Shown piece after piece: positions 25,089 through 34,019 of a stretch of 55,622 nt of DNA; within the stretch, counting starts at the first letter, position 1, and each line of letters opens with the position of its first letter. Where the stretch lies: positions 1-55,622 of the forward strand of contig NZ_CAMYOM010000019.1 of the NCBI RefSeq assembly GCF_947260015.1. The letters run 5' to 3'. The notes beneath the pieces are model-generated. The model saw nothing but the letters and a program-made list of their open reading frames with translations. It ran no database searches and was not told the DNA's origin. A program made the translations under genes and the position numbers. Source of the DNA: an uncultured Eudoraea sp. Lineage in GTDB: Bacteria > Bacteroidota > Bacteroidia > Flavobacteriales > Flavobacteriaceae.

Positions 25089-26954
25089 ATGGTTTTAAAG
25101 AATAAATTCCCCAAAATCATTCTTGTCCTGTTGGCAGGTTTGGTAAGTCTGCAGGCTCAAACAAATCATTCTTATTGGCAACAGCACGTTGACTACAAAA
25201 TGGAAGTTTTCGTGAATGTTGAAAATTACCAATATAAAGGCACTCAAACTTTGGTCTATTCTAACAACTCACCTGATGATTTAAGTCGTGTGTATTTTCA
25301 TATGTACTTTAACGCATTTCAGCCGGGGAGCGAAATGGATATTAGATTGCAAAATATTCAGGATCCTGATGGGAGAATGTTTGCAAATGGCCAAAGTCGG
25401 ATCGCTAATCTCAATCCTGATGAGATTGGTTATCTAAGAGCTTCTTCCCTTACACAGGATGGAGAAAATGTTTCTTTCAGTCTTGAAGGTACCGTGCTGG
25501 AGGTGAGTTTGGCTAAACCAATTCCCTCTGGAGGTAAATGCACATTTGTTATGAAATTTGAGGGGCAGGTTCCTGTACTAATAAGACGTGCCGGAAGGAA
25601 TAATTCTGAAGGAGTTGCACTATCCATGAGCCAATGGTATCCTAAACTGGCCGAATATGATTTTGAAGGGTGGCATGCAGATCCATATATAGGGAGAGAG
25701 TTTCACGGAGTCTGGGGTGATTTTGATGTTAAACTTACACTGGATAAAAATTACATTGTAGGGGGAAGTGGTTATTTACAAAACCCTCAGGAAATAGGTC
25801 ATGGCTATGAAGCCCCGGGAAGTAAAGTCAAAAAATCCGGGGGTAAAACACTTACCTGGCACTTTAAAGCTCCTATGGTACATGATTTTATGTGGGCCGC
25901 CGACCCTGAATATATTCATGATTCACTAAAGATGGAAAACGGCCCAACTTTACATTTCTTTTATAAAAACAAGCCGGAACTTCTTGAAAACTGGAAAAAT
26001 TTTCAGCCGAAGACCGCAGAAGCCATGACATTTTTTAATAAGAATATTGGCATGTATCCATATGATCAATATTCGGTAATACAGGGTGGAGATGGTGGTA
26101 TGGAATATGCCATGGGTACACTTATTACCGGGGAGAGAAAGTTTGAAAGCCTGGTTGGTGTTACGATTCATGAATTAGCGCATTCCTGGTTTCAACATTT
26201 ATTGGCTACCAATGAATTAAAACATGCATGGATGGACGAAGGCTTTACCCAATTCATTTCGAGTTTATGCATGAACGAAGTGATGAATCAGGAGAAAGCT
26301 AATCCGTTTGAAAGTACTTATAACAGCTATATTTCGTTAGAACAATCCGGGAAGGAACAACCTCAAACAACTCATGCCGACAGATATAATCTTAATTCGG
26401 CCTATGGCATTTCTGCCTATAATAAAGGATCTATATTTTTATCCCAATTGGGGTATGTGATAGGACAGGATAAATTGATGGAAACGCTTAGGTCTTATTA
26501 TGATAACTTTAAGTTTAAACACCCTATCCCAAATGATATCAAAAGAACGGCTGAGAAGGTGTCCGGTATAGAGTTAGACTGGTATCTTTTGGATTGGACA
26601 GAAACCACAAATACCATTGACTATGGAATAAAAGAAGTTAAAGCTGAAAGTGATAAAACCAAAATAATCCTGGAAAGAAAAGGCCTTATGCCAATGCCAA
26701 TTGACCTTCTTTTGGTTTATGAGGATGGAACAAGAGAAACTTTTTATACTCCATTGCGTATTATGAGAGGGCAAAAAGATAATCCTTATCCAAATATTGA
26801 GAGAACAATTTTACCAGATTGGCCATGGGCTTATCCTGTATTTGAATTTGTTATTGATAAACCTGTCAGTTCTCTCAAAGCGGTAATAATTGACCCTTCG
26901 CAGCTAATGGCCGATATAAACCTTGAAAACAATGTTTGGCAAGCTCCTGAGTAA
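25089..26954 (+). CDS. M1-family metallo-aminopeptidase, exported
   Basis: 621 residues. A signal peptide covers about residues 1-23 (ILVLLAGLVSLQAQ). The exopeptidase motif is a GxMEx variant (GGMEYAMGTLI). The zinc site is HELAHSWFQHLL followed by a Glu in WMDEGFTQF 18 residues on, the canonical HExxH-x18-E of gluzincins. A beta-rich N-terminal domain precedes the catalytic domain. It would release N-terminal residues from peptides in the periplasm. It is the last gene of the MBL/SMP-30/S8/M1 run and faces the AstE-like gene across a short gap with a hairpin. Confidence 0.9.
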   Translation: MVLKNKFPKIILVLLAGLVSLQAQTNHSYWQQHVDYKMEVFVNVENYQYKGTQTLVYSNNSPDDLSRVYFHMYFNAFQPGSEMDIRLQNIQDPDGRMFANGQSRIANLNPDEIGYLRASSLTQDGENVSFSLEGTVLEVSLAKPIPSGGKCTFVMKFEGQVPVLIRRAGRNNSEGVALSMSQWYPKLAEYDFEGWHADPYIGREFHGVWGDFDVKLTLDKNYIVGGSGYLQNPQEIGHGYEAPGSKVKKSGGKTLTWHFKAPMVHDFMWAADPEYIHDSLKMENGPTLHFFYKNKPELLENWKNFQPKTAEAMTFFNKNIGMYPYDQYSVIQGGDGGMEYAMGTLITGERKFESLVGVTIHELAHSWFQHLLATNELKHAWMDEGFTQFISSLCMNEVMNQEKANPFESTYNSYISLEQSGKEQPQTTHADRYNLNSAYGISAYNKGSIFLSQLGYVIGQDKLMETLRSYYDNFKFKHPIPNDIKRTAEKVSGIELDWYLLDWTETTNTIDYGIKEVKAESDKTKIILERKGLMPMPIDLLLVYEDGTRETFYTPLRIMRGQKDNPYPNIERTILPDWPWAYPVFEFVIDKPVSSLKAVIIDPSQLMADINLENNVWQAPE

Positions 26955-26967
26955 TTAAGTACTCAGG
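26946..26967. terminator. Possible bidirectional terminator hairpin between convergent M1 and AstE-like genes
   Basis: CCTGAGTA (26946-26953) pairs with TACTCAGG (26960-26967) around a 6-nt loop; the M1 stop codon lies inside the structure. No long T-run follows, so termination efficiency is uncertain. Confidence 0.3.
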
Positions 26968-26992
26968 CCCGGAATATATTTATATAGAGTAA

Positions 26993-28198
26993 TTATTTGT
27001 TAAACCAAAAAGCGTCTTTGTACATCTCATTTTTGGCGGTCCGTTCCCTGTTATTCAATATTAAATGGGTTTCATCTACCATTCTGTTCCTATACCCCAA
27101 AAGGTGAAAAAAAGGTTTATTAAAGAACATGGCTACTTTTAAATTTACCATGAGCTTATCACGAGTCCCATTTGACCATGAAACTCCCGGAAGTAAAGCC
27201 AAAAAAGAATCAAATTTAATTTTCCGTAAAAATGCAGAAAAAGATAATATCCATCCGGGTATTTTGCGAATAAGAAAAAACCCTTCTTCACCCTGAGCCT
27301 GATAGAGAGGCATGAACACTATGGTGTCTTTATATGCAGTAATCTGCTCCCCATTATGATTAGCCATTGTTATGCCTTTCTCTAATTTTTCAAAGCTGCG
27401 GAAACCGGGCAACATTTTAAAATCATCAGACTCGGTAATTCTGCGTCGGTGAATTATCTCATAGAAAATATTATTCCCTTTTGCCGCCAAATTAAGTTGA
27501 TCGTGATATTTTTTATAGTCAGGTACTTGTTCTTTAGTAAGTACTCCACAATAAATCATTGCCAACCAGATAAAGGAAACTGAGTTTTTTACCGCCTCTT
27601 CCGTGAAGTGTTGCCCGGATTCAAATCCCAGGGAAACATATCCTTTCTCATTTATGTAATTTAACAGCGGGCCTTCCAGATATTCTTCTATCCCCAGGAT
27701 TATAGGCACAGGAAATAAACGAGCAAATTCCCGGTTTATTAAGGCGTCATTTATTGTGATAAATGGCAAAGTAGGACTGGAGGTGGTATGAAAATCAATG
27801 AAGTAATAAGGGGGTGCGTGAGTCGCAAATATATCTGAAATTAGCTGATGTAGTTCAGACAATTCATTTTCTTCAACGGATCGCTCCGGTTTACTTTTTT
27901 GTTCTATTTTGTCTATGCCGGAACGTGTCCAAATTCGATTGAGGTCATGCTCTAAAAAACGTTTCTTTTCGAGTAATGCCGGCAAATTGCCCTTAATTCC
28001 AAAAACCGATCCCGTTACTTGCAGCTCACTGGCTTTCAATTGCTTAAAAACTTGGTCCAGAGCCTCAACCCCTGAGGGCTCATTTCCGTGTATTCCTGCA
28101 AAATAAACCACGGTAGGGCCCGTTTCCTTACTAGAAACATGACCTATTATTCTTGTTGATTTCAGTTTTTTAATTGACTTAGCTTGGATTTGCGTCAT
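26993..28198 (-). CDS. AstE/AspA-type zinc amidohydrolase (succinylglutamate desuccinylase/aspartoacylase family)
   Basis: 401 residues. Zinc-site motifs of the M14-related AstE/AspA family: FAGIHGNEPSGVEAL (His and Glu ligands), DLNRIWTR, and IDFHTTSSPTLPF (His). A catalytic-type Glu lies in GFESGQHFTEEAVKN. It would hydrolyse an N-acyl or similar amide bond of an amino-acid derivative in the cytoplasm. It begins 3 bp after the stop of the GCS2-CBS gene, so the two are surely one operon: a ligase-like enzyme followed by a hydrolase. The exact substrate is not evident. The last 120 residues are less conserved in appearance. Confidence 0.83.
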   Translation of the reverse strand: MTQIQAKSIKKLKSTRIIGHVSSKETGPTVVYFAGIHGNEPSGVEALDQVFKQLKASELQVTGSVFGIKGNLPALLEKKRFLEHDLNRIWTRSGIDKIEQKSKPERSVEENELSELHQLISDIFATHAPPYYFIDFHTTSSPTLPFITINDALINREFARLFPVPIILGIEEYLEGPLLNYINEKGYVSLGFESGQHFTEEAVKNSVSFIWLAMIYCGVLTKEQVPDYKKYHDQLNLAAKGNNIFYEIIHRRRITESDDFKMLPGFRSFEKLEKGITMANHNGEQITAYKDTIVFMPLYQAQGEEGFFLIRKIPGWILSFSAFLRKIKFDSFLALLPGVSWSNGTRDKLMVNLKVAMFFNKPFFHLLGYRNRMVDETHLILNNRERTAKNEMYKDAFWFNK

Positions 28199-28201
28199 GA
28201 A

Positions 28202-30052
28202 TTATAAATCATTGGTTGTTATAATTCCAATTAAATTTTTTCCTTCAACTACGGGTAAACAATTAATGCTATTAGAACTCATAAGTTCTTTGGCCTCTCT
28301 TAAAGGTGTTTCCGGAGTTACAGTGATCAAATCCCTGGTCATTAGTGTACTAATATTTTCTTTCAGCTTAGCCGGGTTCTCCATGTAATTTTTAACATCT
28401 GTCCAGGTAAGCAACCCGCTTAGTTCAAGATCATGATTTAATATTGGAGCATGGTGAATATTTTTCCAAAGCATCATTTTTAAAACTAACTCCGCGCTGT
28501 CATTCTCCTGTGCCGTCATTGTTTTTCTGTTCATTCGATCTTTAACTTTAAGCTGAGCTTCAGGAATCACATATTCATCTCCCCTTGGCAATTGCCAAAC
28601 ATCTACGGTGTAGCGTTTTTCCTGTCGCTCATACATCGTGGCTACCAATATCTTAACCGCATCTGGTATTTTATAATTTTCTTTGAGTTTTCGGAATGAT
28701 TTAATCATCCATTGGGAACCATTATTTGAACGAATCCTGTTTTCAATAATGGATAAATAACGTTCTGCATCTCTTGGTTCAATACCCATGCTATAAAGTC
28801 CTCTGAACGCCATAGGTAAAAAGTGATCGAGTAGTAATTGCTGGCTACTAATCAGTTTTCCATCCCAATGAAACTGTGCAGCCATACCATACCTTGCGGC
28901 GTTGAAGAAATTGCCTTTTACATCACTAAAATTCATTTTATTATGAACTTCATCAAAGGCTTTCGGTTTTCCCATCATTACCCCTACCCATAACATCATA
29001 TTTGCAATTTCATCTACTGTCGTAGGGCCGGATGGCATATATCTATTTTCAATTCTCACATGGGGTACGTTATCCGTTACGCCATAACAAAGCCTGTTCC
29101 ATTTATAAATAGTCCCATTGTGAAGCGCTAATGCCCTTAATTTTGGCGTTTGCCCGCTTTTAAGCAATGACATGCTATCGGTATCAAAGTCGGTAGTTAA
29201 CAGACTTCTAAATCTGATTATGGCATCTTTATAAAAATCCGCTACTGATCCTGAAACCCAATCATTGCCGAAACCTACTCTTGATTCTTTTTCATTGAGA
29301 ATGAAGGTGCTTGCTCTGGTATCAACACTTTGAGTAAATAGTGCAATTCGTGTCTCTTCCCATAATTCCTGGCCAAGTAGCAAAGGAGAATTGGTGCATA
29401 CAGAAAGTATCGGGCCTGCAATAGCTTGTGCCCAGTTATAGGTGTCTGCAAAATTCTCTGCATCTATTTGAAGATGTGATTGGAAGCTTGTATTACAGCC
29501 TTCATAAAGTATGGTATTGTGATGAAGGTTTACCTCATCTACCCCTTTTATGTGTAGCTCTATATCGTCTTTCCTTATATCTTTAATTGCTTCGTTTAAA
29601 ACCTGATAGCGCTTTAAAGGCGTCATATATGACGTTTCTAAAAACTTCGTGTCTACTGTGGGTAATATTCCGGTTAGAATAACTTTGGTGCCGTGTTTGG
29701 CTGCGCTTGATTTGGCTTTTTTAAGTAATTCTTTTAATTGTTTATGCAACTCAGAAAAACATCGACCATTCAATACAAGAGGGTCCAGATTAATTTCCAG
29801 GTTGTAAAGCGTTAACTCAGAAGTAAAATGGGGATCATTGATATCTTCAAGGATTTCATCTGCTTTATTAGTAGGTTCCCAGTTTTCATCAACAAGACAG
29901 AATTCCTGCTCTGCTCCGATGCGGACAGGCCTCTTTTTAAACATATCATTTTCCAGCATATATTCAAGTGCCTCAATGTCTGTAAGCAATTGATCAATAT
30001 ATCCAACTTTATCCTCGTTCCTGGTAAGTTTTTTTACATTCAACTCCCCCAT
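28202..30052 (-). CDS. Glutamate-cysteine-ligase-like (GCS2) protein fused to a CBS-domain pair
   Basis: 616 residues. The N-terminal two thirds is a GCS2-type carboxylate-amine ligase: RIGAEQEFCLVDENWEP, NLEINLDPLVLNG, FQSHLQID, and HVRIENRYMPSGPT. It probably condenses a glutamate-type carboxylate with an amine using ATP. Two CBS domains follow, at about 485-545 (VKDRMNRKTMTAQENDSAEL) and 560-616 (LMTRDLITVTPETPLREA), with the protein ending right after the second. CBS pairs usually bind adenine nucleotides, suggesting energy-state control. No separate gshB-like gene is adjacent. The AstE-like gene is the second gene of the operon. Confidence 0.82.
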   Translation of the reverse strand: MGELNVKKLTRNEDKVGYIDQLLTDIEALEYMLENDMFKKRPVRIGAEQEFCLVDENWEPTNKADEILEDINDPHFTSELTLYNLEINLDPLVLNGRCFSELHKQLKELLKKAKSSAAKHGTKVILTGILPTVDTKFLETSYMTPLKRYQVLNEAIKDIRKDDIELHIKGVDEVNLHHNTILYEGCNTSFQSHLQIDAENFADTYNWAQAIAGPILSVCTNSPLLLGQELWEETRIALFTQSVDTRASTFILNEKESRVGFGNDWVSGSVADFYKDAIIRFRSLLTTDFDTDSMSLLKSGQTPKLRALALHNGTIYKWNRLCYGVTDNVPHVRIENRYMPSGPTTVDEIANMMLWVGVMMGKPKAFDEVHNKMNFSDVKGNFFNAARYGMAAQFHWDGKLISSQQLLLDHFLPMAFRGLYSMGIEPRDAERYLSIIENRIRSNNGSQWMIKSFRKLKENYKIPDAVKILVATMYERQEKRYTVDVWQLPRGDEYVIPEAQLKVKDRMNRKTMTAQENDSAELVLKMMLWKNIHHAPILNHDLELSGLLTWTDVKNYMENPAKLKENISTLMTRDLITVTPETPLREAKELMSSNSINCLPVVEGKNLIGIITTNDL

Positions 30053-30118
30053 AATAAGTGGTATTTAGACGTATAATCTCGAAATATAATCCAATGCAAG
30101 ATAAAATCCTAGCACACG

Positions 30119-30137
30119 GATAAATATGATATTTATC
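30119..30137. promoter_or_regulatory. Perfect palindrome in the GCS2/rnpA divergent promoter region
   Basis: GATAAATA and TATTTATC are separated by TGA: an 8-bp-arm palindrome at 30119-30137 in the 128-bp gap between two divergent genes. It is a candidate operator. No regulator gene is adjacent. Confidence 0.4.
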
Positions 30138-30180
30138 ATACAGCCGGGGCGTGGTTTTTATTGTTTAATTTAGCTGCGTT

Positions 30181-30570
30181 ATGTCCTCAAAATTTCCAAA
30201 AAAAGAAAAATTAAAAAGTGAGAGCCTTATTCGTGAGATTTTTAAAGAAGGAAAATCTATTTCCAGCTATCCTTTAAAGCTAATCTATTTGGAAATAAAA
30301 GTCCCGGTCAAAACAAAAATTCAATGTGGAGTTACCGTGCCCAAAAGAAATTTTAAAAGTGCCGTAAAAAGAAATCGGATTAAAAGACTGTTAAGAGAAA
30401 GCTACAGGCTAAACAAAGAACAAATTTTTAACAACATCGAGGGAAGCTTTGCGTTCCTATTTTTATACCTTGGAAAAGAAATGCCTCAATACGAAGAAGT
30501 AGAAATGAATATGCGGGTAATTCTACAGAAATTTTTAAAAAAAGTGCCTGATGAAAAGACTATTAAATAA
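30181..30570 (+). CDS. rnpA: Ribonuclease P protein component
   Basis: 129 residues, the usual length. The protein subunit of RNase P matures tRNA 5' ends. The RNR motif KSAVKRNRIKRLLRESYR is intact, with the preceding GVTVPKRNFK strand and an N-terminal KSESLIREIFKEGKSI segment. Its 3' end overlaps the S41 peptidase gene by 20 bp, a linkage I recall from many flavobacteria. rpmH is not next to it. Confidence 0.93.
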   Translation: MSSKFPKKEKLKSESLIREIFKEGKSISSYPLKLIYLEIKVPVKTKIQCGVTVPKRNFKSAVKRNRIKRLLRESYRLNKEQIFNNIEGSFAFLFLYLGKEMPQYEEVEMNMRVILQKFLKKVPDEKTIK

Positions 30571-32179
30571 AAAAGTACTGATACCGACGCTAGCGATTGT
30601 TATGCTTATCGTTGGAACTGGTTTTAAAAGTGATTTTTTTGAAATTGCTAAACAGATAGAAATTTTTACCACCTTGTTTAAGGAGTTAAATATGAATTAT
30701 GTAGATGAGACCAATCCTGCAGAGCTTATGGATACTGCCATAAAGAATATGCTGGATGATCTTGACCCTTATACTAAATTCCTGAATGAACAGGACGTTG
30801 AGGCTTATAAAATAAATAATGCAGGAGAATATTCCGGTATTGGATCTTTAGTCCGCTCATCTGATAATAAACTGGTAATTATTGAACCATATCAAGGCTA
30901 TCCGGCAGATAAAGCAGGTTTAAAAGCTGGAGATGAAATCATTAAAATTGGAGACATCTCCATTTCAGATTTTAAAGATGATGCAAGTGAATTATTAAAA
31001 GGAGCCAACAATACCAAAGTGGAAGTAACCTACCAAAGGCAAGGTAAAATAAATACAACTATAATTGAAAGAGAGGCTATAGAGGTTGATGCCGTCCCGT
31101 TTTACAACATGGTAAATGAAAATACAGGCTACATAGTGCTTTCCAAATTTAATGCAAAGGCCTCTTCCCAGACAAAGGCAGCTCTGCGCGATTTAAAGGG
31201 GAAAGGTGCTGAGCAAATTATTTTAGATCTAAGAGGAAACCCGGGAGGGCTATTATCTGAAGCAATCAATGTTACAAATCTCTTTGTGCCTAAAGGAGAA
31301 CTGATTGTAACTACCAAATCCAAAGTAAAAAAATTCAACAGCGAATACAAAACAAAAAATCAGCCTTTTGATAAAGAGATCCCATTGGTTGTTTTAGTAA
31401 ATGGCGGAAGCGCTTCGGCCAGTGAAATTGTTTCAGGAAGTCTGCAGGACCTGGATCGCGCAGTAATTATTGGGGCGAGAAGCTTTGGCAAGGGACTGGT
31501 TCAGCGACCACTCCGGCTTACCTATGGTACTCAATTAAAAGTTACCATCTCCAGATATTATACCCCTTCCGGTCGTTGTATTCAATCTTTGGATTATTGG
31601 AACAGAGATAAGAGTGGGAATGCGGTAAAAACCACAAATTTTAATGAGTTTAAGACTAGAAATGGCAGAAAAGTTGAAGATGGCGGAGGGGTAATGCCGG
31701 ATATTGAAATAGCTGCACTAAAAACTAATGCGCTAACCAAGGCTCTTTTGGTAAATCATGTTGTTTTTGATTTCGCCACCAAGTATTACTATCAAAATAC
31801 CATTACAAGTATTGACGACTTTAGCTTTAACCCTTCTGACTTTGAAGATTTTAGAGACTACGTTTCTCAGAGCAATTTTAATTTTGAAACAAACACGGAA
31901 AAGGCTTTAAAAGAAGCAATTTCCGGTGATGACAAGGCTATATATGGCGCAGATATACAGGATAGCTATAAAAGCTTGTTAGCAGAAATTAATAAACGTA
32001 AACTCAACGCTCTCGAAACCTATCAAAAGGAAATTCAGATAAGTCTTCAGGACGAAATTATTAAGCGCTATTTCTACAGAGAAGGCCTTTATCAGTATTA
32101 TTTAAAAAATGATGAGGCCATATTAACCGCTACCGGCCTGCTGGATGATAACTCAAAATACCAGTCTGTTTTAAGATAG
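30551..32179 (+). CDS. S41-family C-terminal processing peptidase with PDZ domain
   Basis: 542 residues. An N-terminal signal anchor (VLIPTLAIVMLIVGTG) is followed by a helical cap with DLDPYTKFLN, a PDZ domain at about 90-165 (YPADKAGLKAGDEIIKIGD), and the tail-specific protease core. The core has ILDLRGNPGGLLSEAINV, then the nucleophile region NGGSASASEIVSGSLQD and the general-base lysine in RSFGKGLVQ. It would degrade or trim periplasmic proteins. Translation is probably coupled to rnpA through the overlap. The C-terminal 150 residues are helical, typical of the longer Prc-like members. Confidence 0.9.
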   Translation: MKRLLNKKVLIPTLAIVMLIVGTGFKSDFFEIAKQIEIFTTLFKELNMNYVDETNPAELMDTAIKNMLDDLDPYTKFLNEQDVEAYKINNAGEYSGIGSLVRSSDNKLVIIEPYQGYPADKAGLKAGDEIIKIGDISISDFKDDASELLKGANNTKVEVTYQRQGKINTTIIEREAIEVDAVPFYNMVNENTGYIVLSKFNAKASSQTKAALRDLKGKGAEQIILDLRGNPGGLLSEAINVTNLFVPKGELIVTTKSKVKKFNSEYKTKNQPFDKEIPLVVLVNGGSASASEIVSGSLQDLDRAVIIGARSFGKGLVQRPLRLTYGTQLKVTISRYYTPSGRCIQSLDYWNRDKSGNAVKTTNFNEFKTRNGRKVEDGGGVMPDIEIAALKTNALTKALLVNHVVFDFATKYYYQNTITSIDDFSFNPSDFEDFRDYVSQSNFNFETNTEKALKEAISGDDKAIYGADIQDSYKSLLAEINKRKLNALETYQKEIQISLQDEIIKRYFYREGLYQYYLKNDEAILTATGLLDDNSKYQSVLR

Positions 32180-32340
32180 AGATTCATCTCGGTTTAAGTT
32201 TCTCATACCTGGTGATATTCGTAAACTCAATAGAATATTAATCCCGGGGATCTTATTAGTTTATACCAAAAAAAAGATTCTTTTATTCCTGATTCAATTC
32301 TATTATTTTACATTAGTGGCTTCTTAAAAAACACCCTTAT

Positions 32341-33984
32341 ATGTTAAGTAAATACAACAAATGGTATCATCCCTATAAAACAAGCGCAAAATATAAAAAA
32401 AGAGCAGCCTATTTTAGTATGGAATTTGGTATTCATCAGGCGCTTAAAATCTATTCCGGTGGCCTGGGTTATCTTGCTGGATCACATATGATTTCAGCAA
32501 TGGAATTGAAGCAGAATATGATAGGAATAGGAATGCTTTGGAAATATGGGTATTATGACCAGGGCAGAAACACCGACCAGACCTTACAAACCAGTTTTAT
32601 TGAAAAGCACTATAATTTCCTTGAAGATTCCGGAATAGAAGTAGAAGTAAAAATTCACGATAATCCTTCCGTTAAAGTACGCGCATATGTTCTTAAGCCG
32701 GAAATATTTGGCTCTGTACCAATCTATCTGCTTACCACAGATGTGCCTGGTAATGATCATTTGTCCAGGACAATTACGGATCATTTATATGACAACAATA
32801 CATTAACACGTATCTCGCAAAATATTGTGCTTGGCATCGGAGGCGCCAAGGTTGTTCAGGAATTAGGGGGGGCAGACATATATCATTTAAACGAAGGACA
32901 TGCATTACCGGCTTTCTATTACCTGCGTAATATTGGAATTACCAAAAAACAACTGTTCTTTACCACACATACTCCTGAAAAAGCCGGTAACATGGAGCGA
33001 AATGGGCATCTCCTGAATAGTTGTGGCTTTTTTGGAAAAACGCTTACGGAAGATGAGTTGCAAAAAGAAGTGGTAAATGATGATATGTTAAACTATACCG
33101 TAGCCGCACTCAGAATGGCTAAAAGAGTTAATGCCGTTTCCAAACTCCACGCAATTGTAGCCAACAATATGTGGAATAGTTTTAAAGGGACAACTAAAAT
33201 TATCCCGATAACCAATTCCCAAAATCAACGTTTTTGGCAGGATAGTGTTCTTGAAAAGGCCTGGAAAAGCCTTAATGAAAAGGCTTTTAAAAAGCGAAAA
33301 CTGGAACTAAAATCCTTACTTTTTGATGTTGTATTAGATCAGACGGGGAAGCTTTTTGATCCCAATGTGCTTACTATAGTCTGGGCAAGAAGATTTGCTC
33401 AATATAAACGGGCAGACCTACTATTATATGATCTTGAGCGTTTTGAAAAACTTGCCTCTTCAGTAAACTATCCGGTTCAGGTTATTTGGGCAGGGAAACC
33501 ATATCCTACAGATTATTATTCTATAGACATGTTTAATCACCTTGTAAATTATACAAAGTATAAACCGAATATGGCAGTCCTTATTGGATATGAAATGGAG
33601 CTTTCGCGAAAACTTAAAACAGGTTCCGATGTCTGGCTGAATACCCCCAGAATTACCAGGGAAGCTTCCGGAACCAGCGGGATGACAGCTGCTATGAATG
33701 GCTCTTTAAACTTAACAATTAACGATGGCTGGATCCCGGAATTTGCTGTAGATGGAGAGAATTCGTTCGTTCTTCCCGAAGCAGATTATAAATCTCCCGC
33801 CTGGGAACAGGATAAATTTGACAGTGACAATCTCTATAACGCCCTGGAGCAACGTGTTCTTCCTACTTTCTATGAGAATCCTAAGAAATGGCAGGAAATG
33901 GTTTTTAAAGGAATTGATGGGGTGGTACCGGCTTTTACAAGCCGCAGAATGGCTGATGAGTATTATAATATTCTCTATAAATAG
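32341..33984 (+). CDS. GT35 alpha-glucan phosphorylase-like protein lacking the PLP lysine
   Basis: 547 residues. The fold is that of the compact (non-mammalian) glycogen/maltodextrin phosphorylase clade: RAAYFSMEFGIHQALKIYSG, GMLWKYGYYDQG, HLNEGHALPAFY, TTHTPEKAGN, VWARRFAQYKRADLLL (phosphate-site Arg/Lys region) and WLNTPRITREASGTSGM. At the cofactor site the usual EAxGTSGMK lysine is replaced by Thr449 (ACA codon). Without it the internal Schiff base with pyridoxal phosphate cannot form, so phosphorolysis is doubtful. The protein also lacks the N-terminal extension of longer family members. It could be a glucan-binding or PLP-independent transferase, or a lineage-specific variant. Own transcription unit by spacing. 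Confidence 0.8.
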   Translation: MLSKYNKWYHPYKTSAKYKKRAAYFSMEFGIHQALKIYSGGLGYLAGSHMISAMELKQNMIGIGMLWKYGYYDQGRNTDQTLQTSFIEKHYNFLEDSGIEVEVKIHDNPSVKVRAYVLKPEIFGSVPIYLLTTDVPGNDHLSRTITDHLYDNNTLTRISQNIVLGIGGAKVVQELGGADIYHLNEGHALPAFYYLRNIGITKKQLFFTTHTPEKAGNMERNGHLLNSCGFFGKTLTEDELQKEVVNDDMLNYTVAALRMAKRVNAVSKLHAIVANNMWNSFKGTTKIIPITNSQNQRFWQDSVLEKAWKSLNEKAFKKRKLELKSLLFDVVLDQTGKLFDPNVLTIVWARRFAQYKRADLLLYDLERFEKLASSVNYPVQVIWAGKPYPTDYYSIDMFNHLVNYTKYKPNMAVLIGYEMELSRKLKTGSDVWLNTPRITREASGTSGMTAAMNGSLNLTINDGWIPEFAVDGENSFVLPEADYKSPAWEQDKFDSDNLYNALEQRVLPTFYENPKKWQEMVFKGIDGVVPAFTSRRMADEYYNILYK

Positions 33985-34019
33985 AAGAGAATGCTTCTGA
34001 GTGTTTTTAAGCAAGAAAA

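Noticed and set aside
32341-33984. GT35 gene as a pseudogene
   Set aside because: The frame is intact and all other conserved segments are preserved; only the cofactor lysine is changed.
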